Assembly (NCBI GenBank): GCA_019455065.1
Contig: JACFNC010000001.1
Coordinates: forward strand, 1 to 64,000
DNA length: 64,000 bases
DNA from: Rhodospirillales bacterium
Lineage (GTDB): Bacteria; Pseudomonadota; Alphaproteobacteria; Rhodospirillales; Magnetospirillaceae
Direction of reading: 5' to 3'
The notes under the pieces were generated by a model. That model did no database searches. It was not told the origin of the DNA and saw only the letters and a program-made list of their open reading frames with translations. Shown one piece after another: positions 29,274 to 37,621 of this stretch; position 1 is the stretch's first letter; each line of letters starts with the position of its first letter. A program made the position numbers and the translations under genes.

Positions 29274-31091
29274 ATGTATATTAATCGCATTCTCATCCGG
29301 AATTTTCGGTCGTTCGAGATTCTCGACCTTCCGCTCGGCCCAGGCACGACCTGCGTCATTGGGGAAAATAATACCGGTAAGTCCAATCTCCTTCACGCCA
29401 TCCGGCTCTGCATCGACTCCACGCTTTCCTCCGCTTATCGATCCCTCGCCCCCAACGACATCCACTCGACGGTGGATATCTCGCACCCCAACCAGGTGCT
29501 TGTCGCCCTTGAGATCACTGATTTCCAGGGAAAAATCAACGAGGAAGCCCTTGTCGGAGCGTGGCAATTCAAGCCAGGCAAAGCGCGCCTGATTTACCGC
29601 TACCGCCCGAAACTGAGCGCCCGCGAGGATTTGGAAACCGGCGACCTAAAGGCCGGCGAGCTGACGAGAGAAGATTACCACTGGGAGATCACTGCCGGCG
29701 GCGATCCGGCTCTCGATCCTGCCGAGATCGAGTGGGACGAAGACGTGGGATCGTCCATCCGGTTCGGCGATCTCCAGTCCTTTCTGGTCGTTTTCCTGCC
29801 TGCGCTTCGCGATGTGGAGAGCGACCTGCGGCAGTTTCGCACTTCCCCGCTGGCCCGTCTCATTGATGCCATGGAGATCGATCTCTCCGAACAGGAGTTG
29901 TTGCTTGATGCCCTCCGCAAGGCCAATGCCGAAATCGCCGCAGCCCCGACGATCAGCAAGATTGCCGACGTCATCGATGCCTCGTTTAAGAAAGTCACTG
30001 GTCCCGCCTTCAGCATGGACGTAGGACTTGGCCTCGCCGAGCCGTCGTTCCAGGCAATTATCCGGGCTCTTCGCATACTGCTCTCGAATGCGGCCATGGA
30101 GAATTTCGACCCGACATCCAATGGCCTGGGGCTGAATAATATTTTGTACGTTTCGATCCTGATCGAGTACTTCCACAAGAGGCTTGCTCAGCAAAAATCG
30201 GCGGGACAAATCATTCTGTTTGAAGAGCCGGAGGCCCATCTGCACCCGCAGCTTCAGCTCACCCTTTTCAAGGCGCTTCAGGAACTGCCCTTCCAGTCGA
30301 TCCTTACCACCCACAGCACTCACATCACCGCCAATGCCGCTCTCAGCTCCTATGTGGCACTTACACAGACCGGCGCGCCCGCAGTCGCGTCCGCCGTGCC
30401 TGCGCATACGGCAGACCTGGACGAGGGGGAAATCCAGGATTTGGAGCGATATCTCGACGCCACGCGCTCAAACCTGCTTTTTGCCCGCAAGGTCATGCTT
30501 GTCGAAGGCCCGGCTGAACTTTTTCTGATCCCGGCGCTGCTCAAACAGGTGAATGGGATCGACCTGGAGCGAGAGGGCGTCTCCGTCATCCCCATCTACG
30601 GGGTCCACTTCGACGTGTACGCCAAGCTCTTCTCGGAAGATGCCCTGCCCAAGAAATGCGCCATCGTATCGGACGGCGACCTGAAGCCAAGCGACGCCGA
30701 TCCTGACCTTGATGGTGAGGACGATATTCCTCCGCCGCCAAACCTTAGCGACCTGGAAAGCGATTATGTTCAGGTGTTCGCCTGCAAGACGACCTTTGAG
30801 AGGGCCGTCACTATCGAGGGAACGCTGCAAATGCTCGCCAGAGCCGCGGACGATATCGGCGCTCCCATCGTCGCCGGCAAGCTTCGCGAAGGCGCTGAAG
30901 CCCTGGACGATGATAGCCTCGACAGCGCGGCGCGCGCCGCCATTCTGAATCCCCTGCGCAAGTCAGTTCTCAATACCGCGAAGCGGTTTGGCAAGGCACG
31001 CTTCGCACAAATCGCCGCCCGCCACGTAGATCAGGCAACCGATGTTCCCAAGTACCTTACCAATGCGGCCGAGTGGCTGATCGAAAAATGA
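29274..31091 (+). CDS. gajA: Gabija GajA: OLD-family ATPase-TOPRIM nuclease
   Basis: A 605-residue protein with an N-terminal ABC-type ATPase (MYINRILIRNFRSF; Walker A GENNTGKS at 30-37; Walker B region LFEEPEAHLHPQ near 313; TTHSTHI). The C-terminal TOPRIM domain shows MLVEGPAE near 409 and the acidic motif VSDGD near 465. This is the class 2 OLD architecture known as GajA, a nucleotide-sensing DNA nuclease that cuts invading DNA. ATG 29274 is preferred because GAGGAAGAGG lies just before it; an upstream GTG at 29217 is weaker. Its stop overlaps gajB (ATGA at 31088-31091). Confidence 0.93.
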   Translation: MYINRILIRNFRSFEILDLPLGPGTTCVIGENNTGKSNLLHAIRLCIDSTLSSAYRSLAPNDIHSTVDISHPNQVLVALEITDFQGKINEEALVGAWQFKPGKARLIYRYRPKLSAREDLETGDLKAGELTREDYHWEITAGGDPALDPAEIEWDEDVGSSIRFGDLQSFLVVFLPALRDVESDLRQFRTSPLARLIDAMEIDLSEQELLLDALRKANAEIAAAPTISKIADVIDASFKKVTGPAFSMDVGLGLAEPSFQAIIRALRILLSNAAMENFDPTSNGLGLNNILYVSILIEYFHKRLAQQKSAGQIILFEEPEAHLHPQLQLTLFKALQELPFQSILTTHSTHITANAALSSYVALTQTGAPAVASAVPAHTADLDEGEIQDLERYLDATRSNLLFARKVMLVEGPAELFLIPALLKQVNGIDLEREGVSVIPIYGVHFDVYAKLFSEDALPKKCAIVSDGDLKPSDADPDLDGEDDIPPPPNLSDLESDYVQVFACKTTFERAVTIEGTLQMLARAADDIGAPIVAGKLREGAEALDDDSLDSAARAAILNPLRKSVLNTAKRFGKARFAQIAARHVDQATDVPKYLTNAAEWLIEK

Positions 31092-32860
31092 AGCTCACCA
31101 CCGAACAGCGGGAAGCGATCCGCTGCAATGAAGACCTGATACTGACGGCGTGTCCGGGCAGCGGCAAGACGCGCGTCATCATCTCGAAATTGCTGCGTGT
31201 CATCGATGAGGTGCGGGACACGCCCCGCGCCGTTGCCTGCATTACTTACACCAACACAGCGGTTCATGAGATCGAAGGGCGGCTGCGCCATCATATCCAG
31301 CCCGGAGACGACGCCTACTACGACATCTGTACAATCCACTCTTTCTGCCTCAATCACATTTTCCGGCCGTTCTGTCATCTGATTAAGGGCTTCAAGCGAG
31401 GCTTCAAGGTTTTAACGCCCGAATGTCCTGAATTCGAAGAGCACGTGACGGCTGTCTGTAAGAGGCATGGCCGCCACGACCTAAACTATAGGGATTTTGA
31501 GGAGTTCACCCAGCTTCGGGTGAGCCTGGATGGCAACCCTGTTGGCGCGGGGATCGATCGCGGCGCTCTGAAACCGGAGGTGGCGAGGGAGTACTGGAAG
31601 CAAATCCGGGAGGCGGGTTTCATCGATTTTGCCAACATTATTTATTATTCTTTCTTGCTCCTGAAAAAACGCCCCGAAATCCTTAGCTATATATCCTCCA
31701 AGTTTGCGTGGATACTCGTGGACGAATTCCAGGATACGACCGACCTTCAGGTCGAAATACTTACGTTGATTGCGAAGGCAGGGCATACCAAATTCCTTCT
31801 CGTCGGCGACCCTTTCCAATCCATCTTTCGCTTTGCAGGCGCGCGGCCTGACCTTGCCGATGCATTTGCCGGCCGGATAGGAGCCCGCTGCGACATGCAG
31901 CTCTCCGGCAACTTCAGGTCAAGCAAGCCGATCGTGGCCCATGCCAACCTGCTGTTGCCCCGCAATCCTCCGATGGTGGCTGTCGGACGCGCAAAGTGCT
32001 ACACGGAGGTGCCAGCATGGCGGCACGGGACTTCGGCATTTCAGGTGATGACCGACGAGTTCCTGCCTGCCCTGGAAGGGCTGGGTATACCGATTGGCGA
32101 AGCCGCAATTCTAGCGCCGACGTGGGACTCCCTGTTTCCGCTGGGCCGCCGGCTGCGCGAGTACGGTGTAAGCATCGTTGGGCCAGGTGCGCGTCCATAC
32201 CGCAAAGCCAGGCAGTTTTCCCAGCTTGCCGAGCATCTGTGCGGTTTTTTGATGGAGCCTCGGCCGGACGCCATCGGGAGTATCGAACGCGCCCTGTTCA
32301 ATTCGCTGCTCGATGTGACAGGCAGGGCGCATTTCGACATTTTCTCCTACGCTGGCCGCACCGCCGTCTATCGGCTGCTCGCTGTTGCAAAAGAACTGTA
32401 TAAGGCGCACTTCGGGGCGATTTCCTGGCTTGAGCAGGCATCGAGGGCGGTCTCGCAGGTCTTGATCGAGGAAGGCTATATCAGTCCGGCGGAGCAGGAC
32501 ATTTTTCCGCTCTCCGTCGAGGAAATGAAAGCCGACATGCGCAATAACAATGTCGATTTAGCCAATCTCACAATCGACGAATTGGGGATCTATGCTTCTC
32601 CGGACTCGGCGCTCAAGCTCGCCACGCTGCACAATGCCAAGGGCCGTGAGTATGAGGCCGTCGCCCTGATCGATCTTCACGACAATCGTATCCCTCACTA
32701 TTACGCCCGCACCGCGGAAGACGTCGAGGAGGCCAAAAGGCTATTCTACGTGGGCATCACGCGAGCAAAACGATTCCTGATGTACGTCACCGACGACTCC
32801 AAACGCCGCAACGGCCCGTCCAGGTTCCTGCGCAAGGAGAACGGCATTGGCGTTTGCTGA
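31088..32860 (+). CDS. gajB: Gabija GajB: UvrD-like helicase
   Basis: A 590-residue superfamily 1A helicase. Motif I is TACPGSGKTRV (20-30), motif II ILVDEFQDTTD (about 207-217), motif III LLVGDPFQSIFRFAGA, motif V-like LHNAKGREYEAVALI and motif VI LFYVGITRAKRFLMY. In Gabija, GajB partners GajA in sensing or processing phage DNA. It is longer than the best-known GajB (about 494). ATG 31088 overlaps the gajA stop; a GTG at 31073 is possible. No other defence gene is in the segment. Confidence 0.92.
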   Translation: MKLTTEQREAIRCNEDLILTACPGSGKTRVIISKLLRVIDEVRDTPRAVACITYTNTAVHEIEGRLRHHIQPGDDAYYDICTIHSFCLNHIFRPFCHLIKGFKRGFKVLTPECPEFEEHVTAVCKRHGRHDLNYRDFEEFTQLRVSLDGNPVGAGIDRGALKPEVAREYWKQIREAGFIDFANIIYYSFLLLKKRPEILSYISSKFAWILVDEFQDTTDLQVEILTLIAKAGHTKFLLVGDPFQSIFRFAGARPDLADAFAGRIGARCDMQLSGNFRSSKPIVAHANLLLPRNPPMVAVGRAKCYTEVPAWRHGTSAFQVMTDEFLPALEGLGIPIGEAAILAPTWDSLFPLGRRLREYGVSIVGPGARPYRKARQFSQLAEHLCGFLMEPRPDAIGSIERALFNSLLDVTGRAHFDIFSYAGRTAVYRLLAVAKELYKAHFGAISWLEQASRAVSQVLIEEGYISPAEQDIFPLSVEEMKADMRNNNVDLANLTIDELGIYASPDSALKLATLHNAKGREYEAVALIDLHDNRIPHYYARTAEDVEEAKRLFYVGITRAKRFLMYVTDDSKRRNGPSRFLRKENGIGVC

Positions 32861-33057
32861 GCAATCGTCCGCAGGCACCGCAGCGCAGGCTTCACGGAGC
32901 GGTCTGCGTCTCGAAAACCTTGCCAAGCTCTGCCGCGGGATGCGCCTCAAGCACATCGGCACCCGACCCTAGCGCCGTGTTGGCGATGCCTTCGGAGCGG
33001 GCTTGTCGAAGGACGCTGACCAACCCGCTGCCGCAGACGAGGAACATCCGTGCGCCG
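32861..33057. other. Spacer between gajB and the MFS gene
   Basis: No supported gene. Beyond the short shared part (33029 onward) it differs from the sequence beyond the left MFS fragment (28783-28953). In a single-crossover model it is donor DNA from downstream of the donor's MFS gene. A minus-strand frame at 32892-33086 is open but overlaps the MFS end and has no family resemblance. Confidence 0.4.
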
Positions 33058-33200
33058 TCAGTGCTGCGGGCGACAGTATGTTTCACGGACCATCGTGGCC
33101 GACAGCAGCCCCACCAGCAAACAGGCCGGCAGGACGATCAGCGCGGCAGCATAGGCATCGGTGGAATAGGCCCTCGCCCCGTTCTCCATCGCCCCATCCC
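33029..33200. repeat. Direct repeat B, right copy (MFS gene 3' end)
   Basis: Partner of 28954-29125, here within and just beyond the 3' end of the complete MFS gene. Confidence 0.93.
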
Positions 33201-34323
33201 AGCGACGGTCGAGCACCCAGCCGATGAGCGGTTGGAAGATGGCCCCCGTCGACATGACGGTCATGTTGACGACGCCCAGCGTCGCCCCGCTTGCCCAGGC
33301 GGGATTGTGTTCGCGGGCCGTGGCGAAGCACAGCACCATCCCGCCCGAGAACAGGCCGGTGGCGAAGAGCAGGACGTGGACCACCGGCAACGAGAGCCCC
33401 GGCAGGTAAAGCAAGGCGACCATGAGGACGAGCGCTGTCGTTGAATTGACCAGCATCGGCAGCCGTCGGCGGCCGATATGGTCGGTGAACCATCCGGCGA
33501 CCGGTGCGCCCAAGGCCCACCCCACCATCATCGTCGACATGGACAAGGCGGCGGCAGGGCGCTCGAGTCCGTATCTCGCCATCATGTAGGGAACTCCCCA
33601 CAAGCCGCCGAAGGACAGCATGGGGGCGGTCAGCATGGCGCCATAGATGCCCACGAACCAGGTTTGCGGGTTGGCCAGCACGGCGCGCAGCCCCGCCAGC
33701 AGGCCCCGTCCGGCCTCGGCCGGTCGTGCCTCAGGCTGACGGCCACCCTCGCGGCGGTCCCGTACGAGAAGCCAGATCGCGGCGGCAAGAACCAGAGCGG
33801 CCGCGGCCGCGGCCCACATGGTGCCCCGCCAGCCTATGGCGCTGACGGCCGCGGCCAGAGGGGCTTGGCCGCCGATGGCGCCGGCCATTCCCATCGCCAG
33901 CGTCAGGCCGGAGAGCATCGCGAAACGTTTGGGAGGAAACCAGGCGGCGACCAGGTTGAGGGTCCCGACCCAGGTGACCGCCGCCCCGGCGCCGATCAAT
34001 AATCGTCCGAGATAGGCCGGCCACAGCCCAGGGGCCGTCGCGAACAGGGCGCTCCCGAGGGCGGCCAGGGCGGCGGCGACGGCGAGCAACCGACGCGACC
34101 CCCAGCGGTCGAGAAGCAGCCCGACCGGAACCTGAAGACCGGCGTAGGTATAGAAATACAGCGCCGACAGCATCCCGGTGATCGTCGCCCCGACGGCGAA
34201 GTCGCGCATCAAATCGGCGACCATCACGCTGGGCGCGACGCGCTGGAAGAATCCGTAGCAATAGAATGCCGCGCCCAGCCCCCACATCACCCACGGCAGC
34301 AGCGGGTGCCGCTCGTCTCTCAT
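33058..34323 (-). CDS. MFS transporter (intact copy)
   Basis: A 421-residue major facilitator with about 12 hydrophobic segments, a GLLLDRWGSRRL loop 2-3 motif (about 68-79) and GWFTDHIGRRRLP in the second half. Its start overlaps the stop of the GntR regulator by 4 bp (ATGA on the minus strand), so regulator and transporter are coupled. It may import an organic acid such as lactate, glycolate or an aromatic acid, but the substrate cannot be read from the sequence. Its 3' end is duplicated at 28954-29125 on the far side of gajAB. Confidence 0.85.
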   Translation of the reverse strand: MRDERHPLLPWVMWGLGAAFYCYGFFQRVAPSVMVADLMRDFAVGATITGMLSALYFYTYAGLQVPVGLLLDRWGSRRLLAVAAALAALGSALFATAPGLWPAYLGRLLIGAGAAVTWVGTLNLVAAWFPPKRFAMLSGLTLAMGMAGAIGGQAPLAAAVSAIGWRGTMWAAAAAALVLAAAIWLLVRDRREGGRQPEARPAEAGRGLLAGLRAVLANPQTWFVGIYGAMLTAPMLSFGGLWGVPYMMARYGLERPAAALSMSTMMVGWALGAPVAGWFTDHIGRRRLPMLVNSTTALVLMVALLYLPGLSLPVVHVLLFATGLFSGGMVLCFATAREHNPAWASGATLGVVNMTVMSTGAIFQPLIGWVLDRRWDGAMENGARAYSTDAYAAALIVLPACLLVGLLSATMVRETYCRPQH

Positions 34324-35060
34324 CCCGGCGTGGGGGAACGGCGTCGCCGCTCGGCGTCGTAATGGCCTGCCACCCATCCGAGGTGATCATGCATGGCGGC
34401 CGCCGCCCGGTCCGGATCGCCGTCCCGGATGGCCGCGAAAATAGCCTGGTGGTGACCGAGGAGGGTGCGGTCCTCCTCCGCGGTCGCGAACAACTCGTAA
34501 CGGTGGTATTCGAGCATCTGCCGGAGGATGTCGCGAATGACGCTCACGATATGCATGTAGACTGCGCTGCCCGAGGCCTTGGCCACCGCGAGATGAAAGG
34601 CCACGTCATCCTCGGCCTTGTGCCGTCCGCGAAGGCAATCCTTCTCCATCGCCGCCACGATCCCGGCCATCTCGGCAAGATGCGCGGCCGAGGCGTTGGA
34701 GGCGGCGCGGCGGGCCGCCCAGACCTCCAGGCTGGCGCGGATTTCGGCCAGGTCGTGGAGGTTGTCGTGATTGAGTCGGACGAGTTGGGCAAGGCCCGGA
34801 TCCATGATGGCGGCCGAGGAAATCACGCGCGTGCCGCCACCCTGCACGGCGGCCAGAAATCCCTGGGTCTTGAGCCGCTGCAGCGCCGCGCGGACGGACA
34901 CCCGGCTGACCCCCATGTCCTCGGCGAGTTGTCGCTCCCCCGGCAGCCTTTGTCCTGGAGCAAGCTGTCCCGAGGCGATCAGGGCAAGAACCTGCTCCGC
35001 CACTCGGTCGGAAACACGCTCGCTATGTGTGTTGGGGAGCGGAGCAAGGGTCACAGTCAT
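34320..35060 (-). CDS. GntR/FadR-subfamily transcriptional regulator
   Basis: A 246-residue protein with an N-terminal winged helix-turn-helix (about 14-80: RVSDRVAEQVLALIASGQLA, PGERQLAEDMGVSRVSVRAAL) and a C-terminal FCD ligand domain (LAEIRASLEVWAARRAA; HLAVAKASGSAVYMHIV; HHQAIFAAIRDGD). These regulators usually bind small organic acids and control the genes next to them. Here the target is presumably the coupled MFS transporter, perhaps also pyk or glcDEF. ATG 35060 gives a typical length; longer frames lack support. Confidence 0.88.
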   Translation of the reverse strand: MTVTLAPLPNTHSERVSDRVAEQVLALIASGQLAPGQRLPGERQLAEDMGVSRVSVRAALQRLKTQGFLAAVQGGGTRVISSAAIMDPGLAQLVRLNHDNLHDLAEIRASLEVWAARRAASNASAAHLAEMAGIVAAMEKDCLRGRHKAEDDVAFHLAVAKASGSAVYMHIVSVIRDILRQMLEYHRYELFATAEEDRTLLGHHQAIFAAIRDGDPDRAAAAMHDHLGWVAGHYDAERRRRSPTPG

Positions 35061-35206
35061 GGGCGCCTCGTTCCTTCCAGGGGACGAAGTGGACATACCA
35101 TTTCCCTGGTCGCCTGTAAACGCGCCTCGGCTCGCCTTCAACGGCGCCTTACGTCCTTGGCTTGGGCGTGAACCGATTGCTACCATAAGGGGTTAGCAGG
35201 GTGAAC

Positions 35207-35815
35207 ATGATGCGCTCGAGCCTCCTGGCACTGTTCCTGTCTGGCGTCCTCGCCACGCCCGCCTTCGCCGACGCGGTCACCGACCGCATCGACCGGGCGT
35301 TTGCCCTCTATCGCGACGGCGCTCTGGCTGACGCGGCGATCGCATTGGGCGCCGCGGCACTGGACGTCCAGACGAGGCTGGGCAACGCTCTTGCGGAAGT
35401 GATGCCGACGCCCCCCGATGGCTGGCAGGCCGGCGCGGCCCATGTGTCGGCGATGGGCCCCATCGGCGGGCTCACCGTGAGCCGGGACTACCGCGGGGCG
35501 GATGGGGTCATGGACGCGGCGGTGGTGGTCGGCAGTCCGGCCGTGGCGGGCGTGGCGTCGCTCATCGGGGAACCGGGGGTGCTGGCAACACAGCCGGGAT
35601 TGCGCCTGGTGCGCCTCGGGGACCGCGATGCGCTTCTGCGGTGGGAGCCGTCGACCCGTTCGGGCCAGGTGATGACGGTGCTTGGGCAGACCGTGCTTGT
35701 GCAAGTCGTCGGGCGAGGGGTGGCCGATGGCGAGGAACTGGTCGCGCTGATGCGGGCCTGGGACCTGTCCGCGGTGGCGGCCCGCGCCGGTGTCGCCGAG
35801 CCCAACGGAAACTAG
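35207..35815 (+). CDS. Periplasmic protein of unknown function
   Basis: A 202-residue protein with a signal peptide (cleavage after TPAFA, about residue 22). The mature part is helical at first (RIDRAFALYRDGALADAAIA) and then alpha/beta. No family is recognised with confidence. A GCAGGG site precedes ATG 35207. It converges with lrgB and overlaps its end by 4 bp. Confidence 0.7.
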   Translation: MMRSSLLALFLSGVLATPAFADAVTDRIDRAFALYRDGALADAAIALGAAALDVQTRLGNALAEVMPTPPDGWQAGAAHVSAMGPIGGLTVSRDYRGADGVMDAAVVVGSPAVAGVASLIGEPGVLATQPGLRLVRLGDRDALLRWEPSTRSGQVMTVLGQTVLVQVVGRGVADGEELVALMRAWDLSAVAARAGVAEPNGN

Positions 35816-36531
35816 GACAATAGAGCGACCAGCAGCGGGAGCAACAGGGCCGTCGCCAAACCGTTGAGGCCCATGGCGAGGCCGGAGAAAGCACCGGTCA
35901 CCTCGCTCTCCTGCAAAGCCCGGGCGGTTCCGATGCCGTGCGAGGCGACGCCGAGCGCCAGACCGCGCGCGGCGGGCGAGCCGACCCTGATCCGGTCCAG
36001 GATCCAGGTGCCGAACGCCGCGCCCAGAATGCCGGTGAGAATCACCAGGACCGCGGTCAGCGACGGCAGGCCGCCAATCTGTTCCGCGATGCCCATGGCG
36101 ATCGGGGTGGTGACCGACTTCGGTGCCAATGACATGAGGGTCTCGCGCGATGCTCCAAGTGCCCACGCGAAGCCCACGGCGGTTACTGCCGCCGTCAGGG
36201 AACCGGCCACCACGGCCGCGATGATCGACGCCCATGAGCGGCGCAGGACCGACAACTGGCGATAAAGCGGCACGGCAAGGGCCACGGTAGCCGGACCGAG
36301 AAGGAAATGAACGAACTGGGCACCGTCGAAATAGGTGCCGTAGGCGGTTCCGGTAAGCTTCAGCGTCAATACGATCGCCACGACGGCGAACAGTACGGGG
36401 TTCAAAAGCGGGTTGCGGCCCAACCGCTCGTGGATCCACGTACCGACTTGATAAGCGATCAGCGTGACGGTGAGGCCGAGGAGGGGCGTTGTCGCCAAAT
36501 AGACCCATATCGCCTGAAAATCCTGCTTCAT
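35812..36531 (-). CDS. lrgB: LrgB-family membrane protein
   Basis: A 239-residue polytopic protein of the LrgB/CidB/YohK family, with family segments APKSVTTPIAMGIAEQIGG (about 136-154) and ASHGIGTARALQESEVTGAFSGLAMGLNG (about 196-224). LrgAB/CidAB pairs modulate membrane permeability, murein hydrolase activity or pyruvate/organic-acid transport. The start codon overlaps the lrgA stop by 4 bp. Confidence 0.92.
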   Translation of the reverse strand: MKQDFQAIWVYLATTPLLGLTVTLIAYQVGTWIHERLGRNPLLNPVLFAVVAIVLTLKLTGTAYGTYFDGAQFVHFLLGPATVALAVPLYRQLSVLRRSWASIIAAVVAGSLTAAVTAVGFAWALGASRETLMSLAPKSVTTPIAMGIAEQIGGLPSLTAVLVILTGILGAAFGTWILDRIRVGSPAARGLALGVASHGIGTARALQESEVTGAFSGLAMGLNGLATALLLPLLVALLS

Positions 36532-36878
36532 CCGTCGCTGCTCCGGCGGGGTGCGAGCGCGCGCATGACGGCGGCGGTCACGGCGATGGTGGCCGCGGTG
36601 CTCGCGAGCAGGGAGAACGAGATCGGCAGCCACTCGTCGGCGATCAGCGGCAGATAAAGCGTTACTCCCACGCCGGCCGGAACGAACAGCAGCGCCAAGT
36701 GCCGCAAAAGGCCGTGCGCGGTTTCCTCCAGCCCGACCGGCATTCGGCGCCGCGCGACCAGGCCGCCGAACAGCAGAGCCATCCCGACGACCGGCCCGGG
36801 CAAGGGCAGCCCCAGCAGGCGGGCCAGCACTTCGCCGGCCAGTTGACACAGGAGAAGGAGGGTGAGATTGCTCAGCAC
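36528..36878 (-). CDS. lrgA: LrgA/CidA-family holin-like protein
   Basis: A 116-residue protein with four hydrophobic segments (LTLLLLCQLAGEVLARLLG, GPVVGMALLFGGLV and others) and FVPAGVGVTLYLPLIADEW, the LrgA family core. A GTG start at 36878 gives the usual length; a longer TTG-initiated frame to 36923 is possible. It is coupled to lrgB. It is divergent from pmtA with a gap of about 90 bp. Confidence 0.85.
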   Translation of the reverse strand: MLSNLTLLLLCQLAGEVLARLLGLPLPGPVVGMALLFGGLVARRRMPVGLEETAHGLLRHLALLFVPAGVGVTLYLPLIADEWLPISFSLLASTAATIAVTAAVMRALAPRRSSDG

Positions 36879-36967
36879 TTCGGCGTCCCGGGCTCGACGA
36901 GGCGGCACAGTTGCTCGCGGCAAGGTATCATGAAATGCTTGTGCCTCCCCAGACGTGAACTCGCACC

Positions 36968-37582
36968 ATGGATCTCACCTCGGTACGCAAGGCCTATCAG
37001 CGGTACGCCCCCATCTACGATCGGGTTTTTGGCCCTGCGCTGAACGCCGGGCGCATGCGTACCGTGCGCGCGGTGAATCGGCTGCCGGCCGCGCGCCTGT
37101 TGGAGGTCGGCGTGGGCACGGGGTTGTCGTTGCCGCATTACCGGCGCGACCACCGCGTCGTCGGCGTCGACATCTCCCGGGAGATGTTGGCGGTGGCGAA
37201 GCAGCGGGTCGAGCGGGACCGCCTGAACAACGCCGAGATACTGGAGATGGACGCGGAGAGCCTGGCGTTCGCGGACGGGGCCTTCGACGTGGTGGTGGCG
37301 ATGTATGTCGTGTCGGTGGTTCCCCACCCGCGCCGTTGCCTGGACGAAATCATGCGTGTGTGTCGGCCCGGCGGGACGATCTTCATCTGCAACCATTTCC
37401 TGTCGCCGCGCAAGGCGGGGATCGCAAGGTCGATCGCCCCGCTGGGCCGCTGGCTCGGTTGGCGTCCGGAATTCACGCTGCACCAGCTACTCGGCGACAG
37501 CCGGCTCGAGGTGATCAACCAGCGGCCGGTTCCGCCGCTGGGATTGTTCACGATCATCGAATGCCGCAATCCGGCCGCGTAA
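36968..37582 (+). CDS. pmtA: Phosphatidylethanolamine N-methyltransferase
   Basis: A 204-residue SAM-dependent methyltransferase of the Rhodobacter PmtA type, which makes phosphatidylcholine from phosphatidylethanolamine. YDRVFGPALNAGR (17-29) is the family's N-terminal motif, LLEVGVGTGLSLPHY (44-58) the SAM loop, and AMYVVSVVPHPRRCLDEI the post-motif region. Length matches the family (about 203). Membrane phosphatidylcholine is typical of many alphaproteobacteria. A related UbiE-like activity is the alternative. Confidence 0.85.
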   Translation: MDLTSVRKAYQRYAPIYDRVFGPALNAGRMRTVRAVNRLPAARLLEVGVGTGLSLPHYRRDHRVVGVDISREMLAVAKQRVERDRLNNAEILEMDAESLAFADGAFDVVVAMYVVSVVPHPRRCLDEIMRVCRPGGTIFICNHFLSPRKAGIARSIAPLGRWLGWRPEFTLHQLLGDSRLEVINQRPVPPLGLFTIIECRNPAA

Positions 37583-37621
37583 GCGGCGCGCAGGCGGCGG
37601 GCCGTTCGACCCGCCGTCCGT

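Noticed and set aside
32892-33086. Small minus-strand frame partly shared with the left repeat (starts MKHTVARS in both).
   Set aside because: The shared part is simply an alternative frame of the duplicated MFS 3' end; beyond it the two frames diverge and match nothing recognisable.
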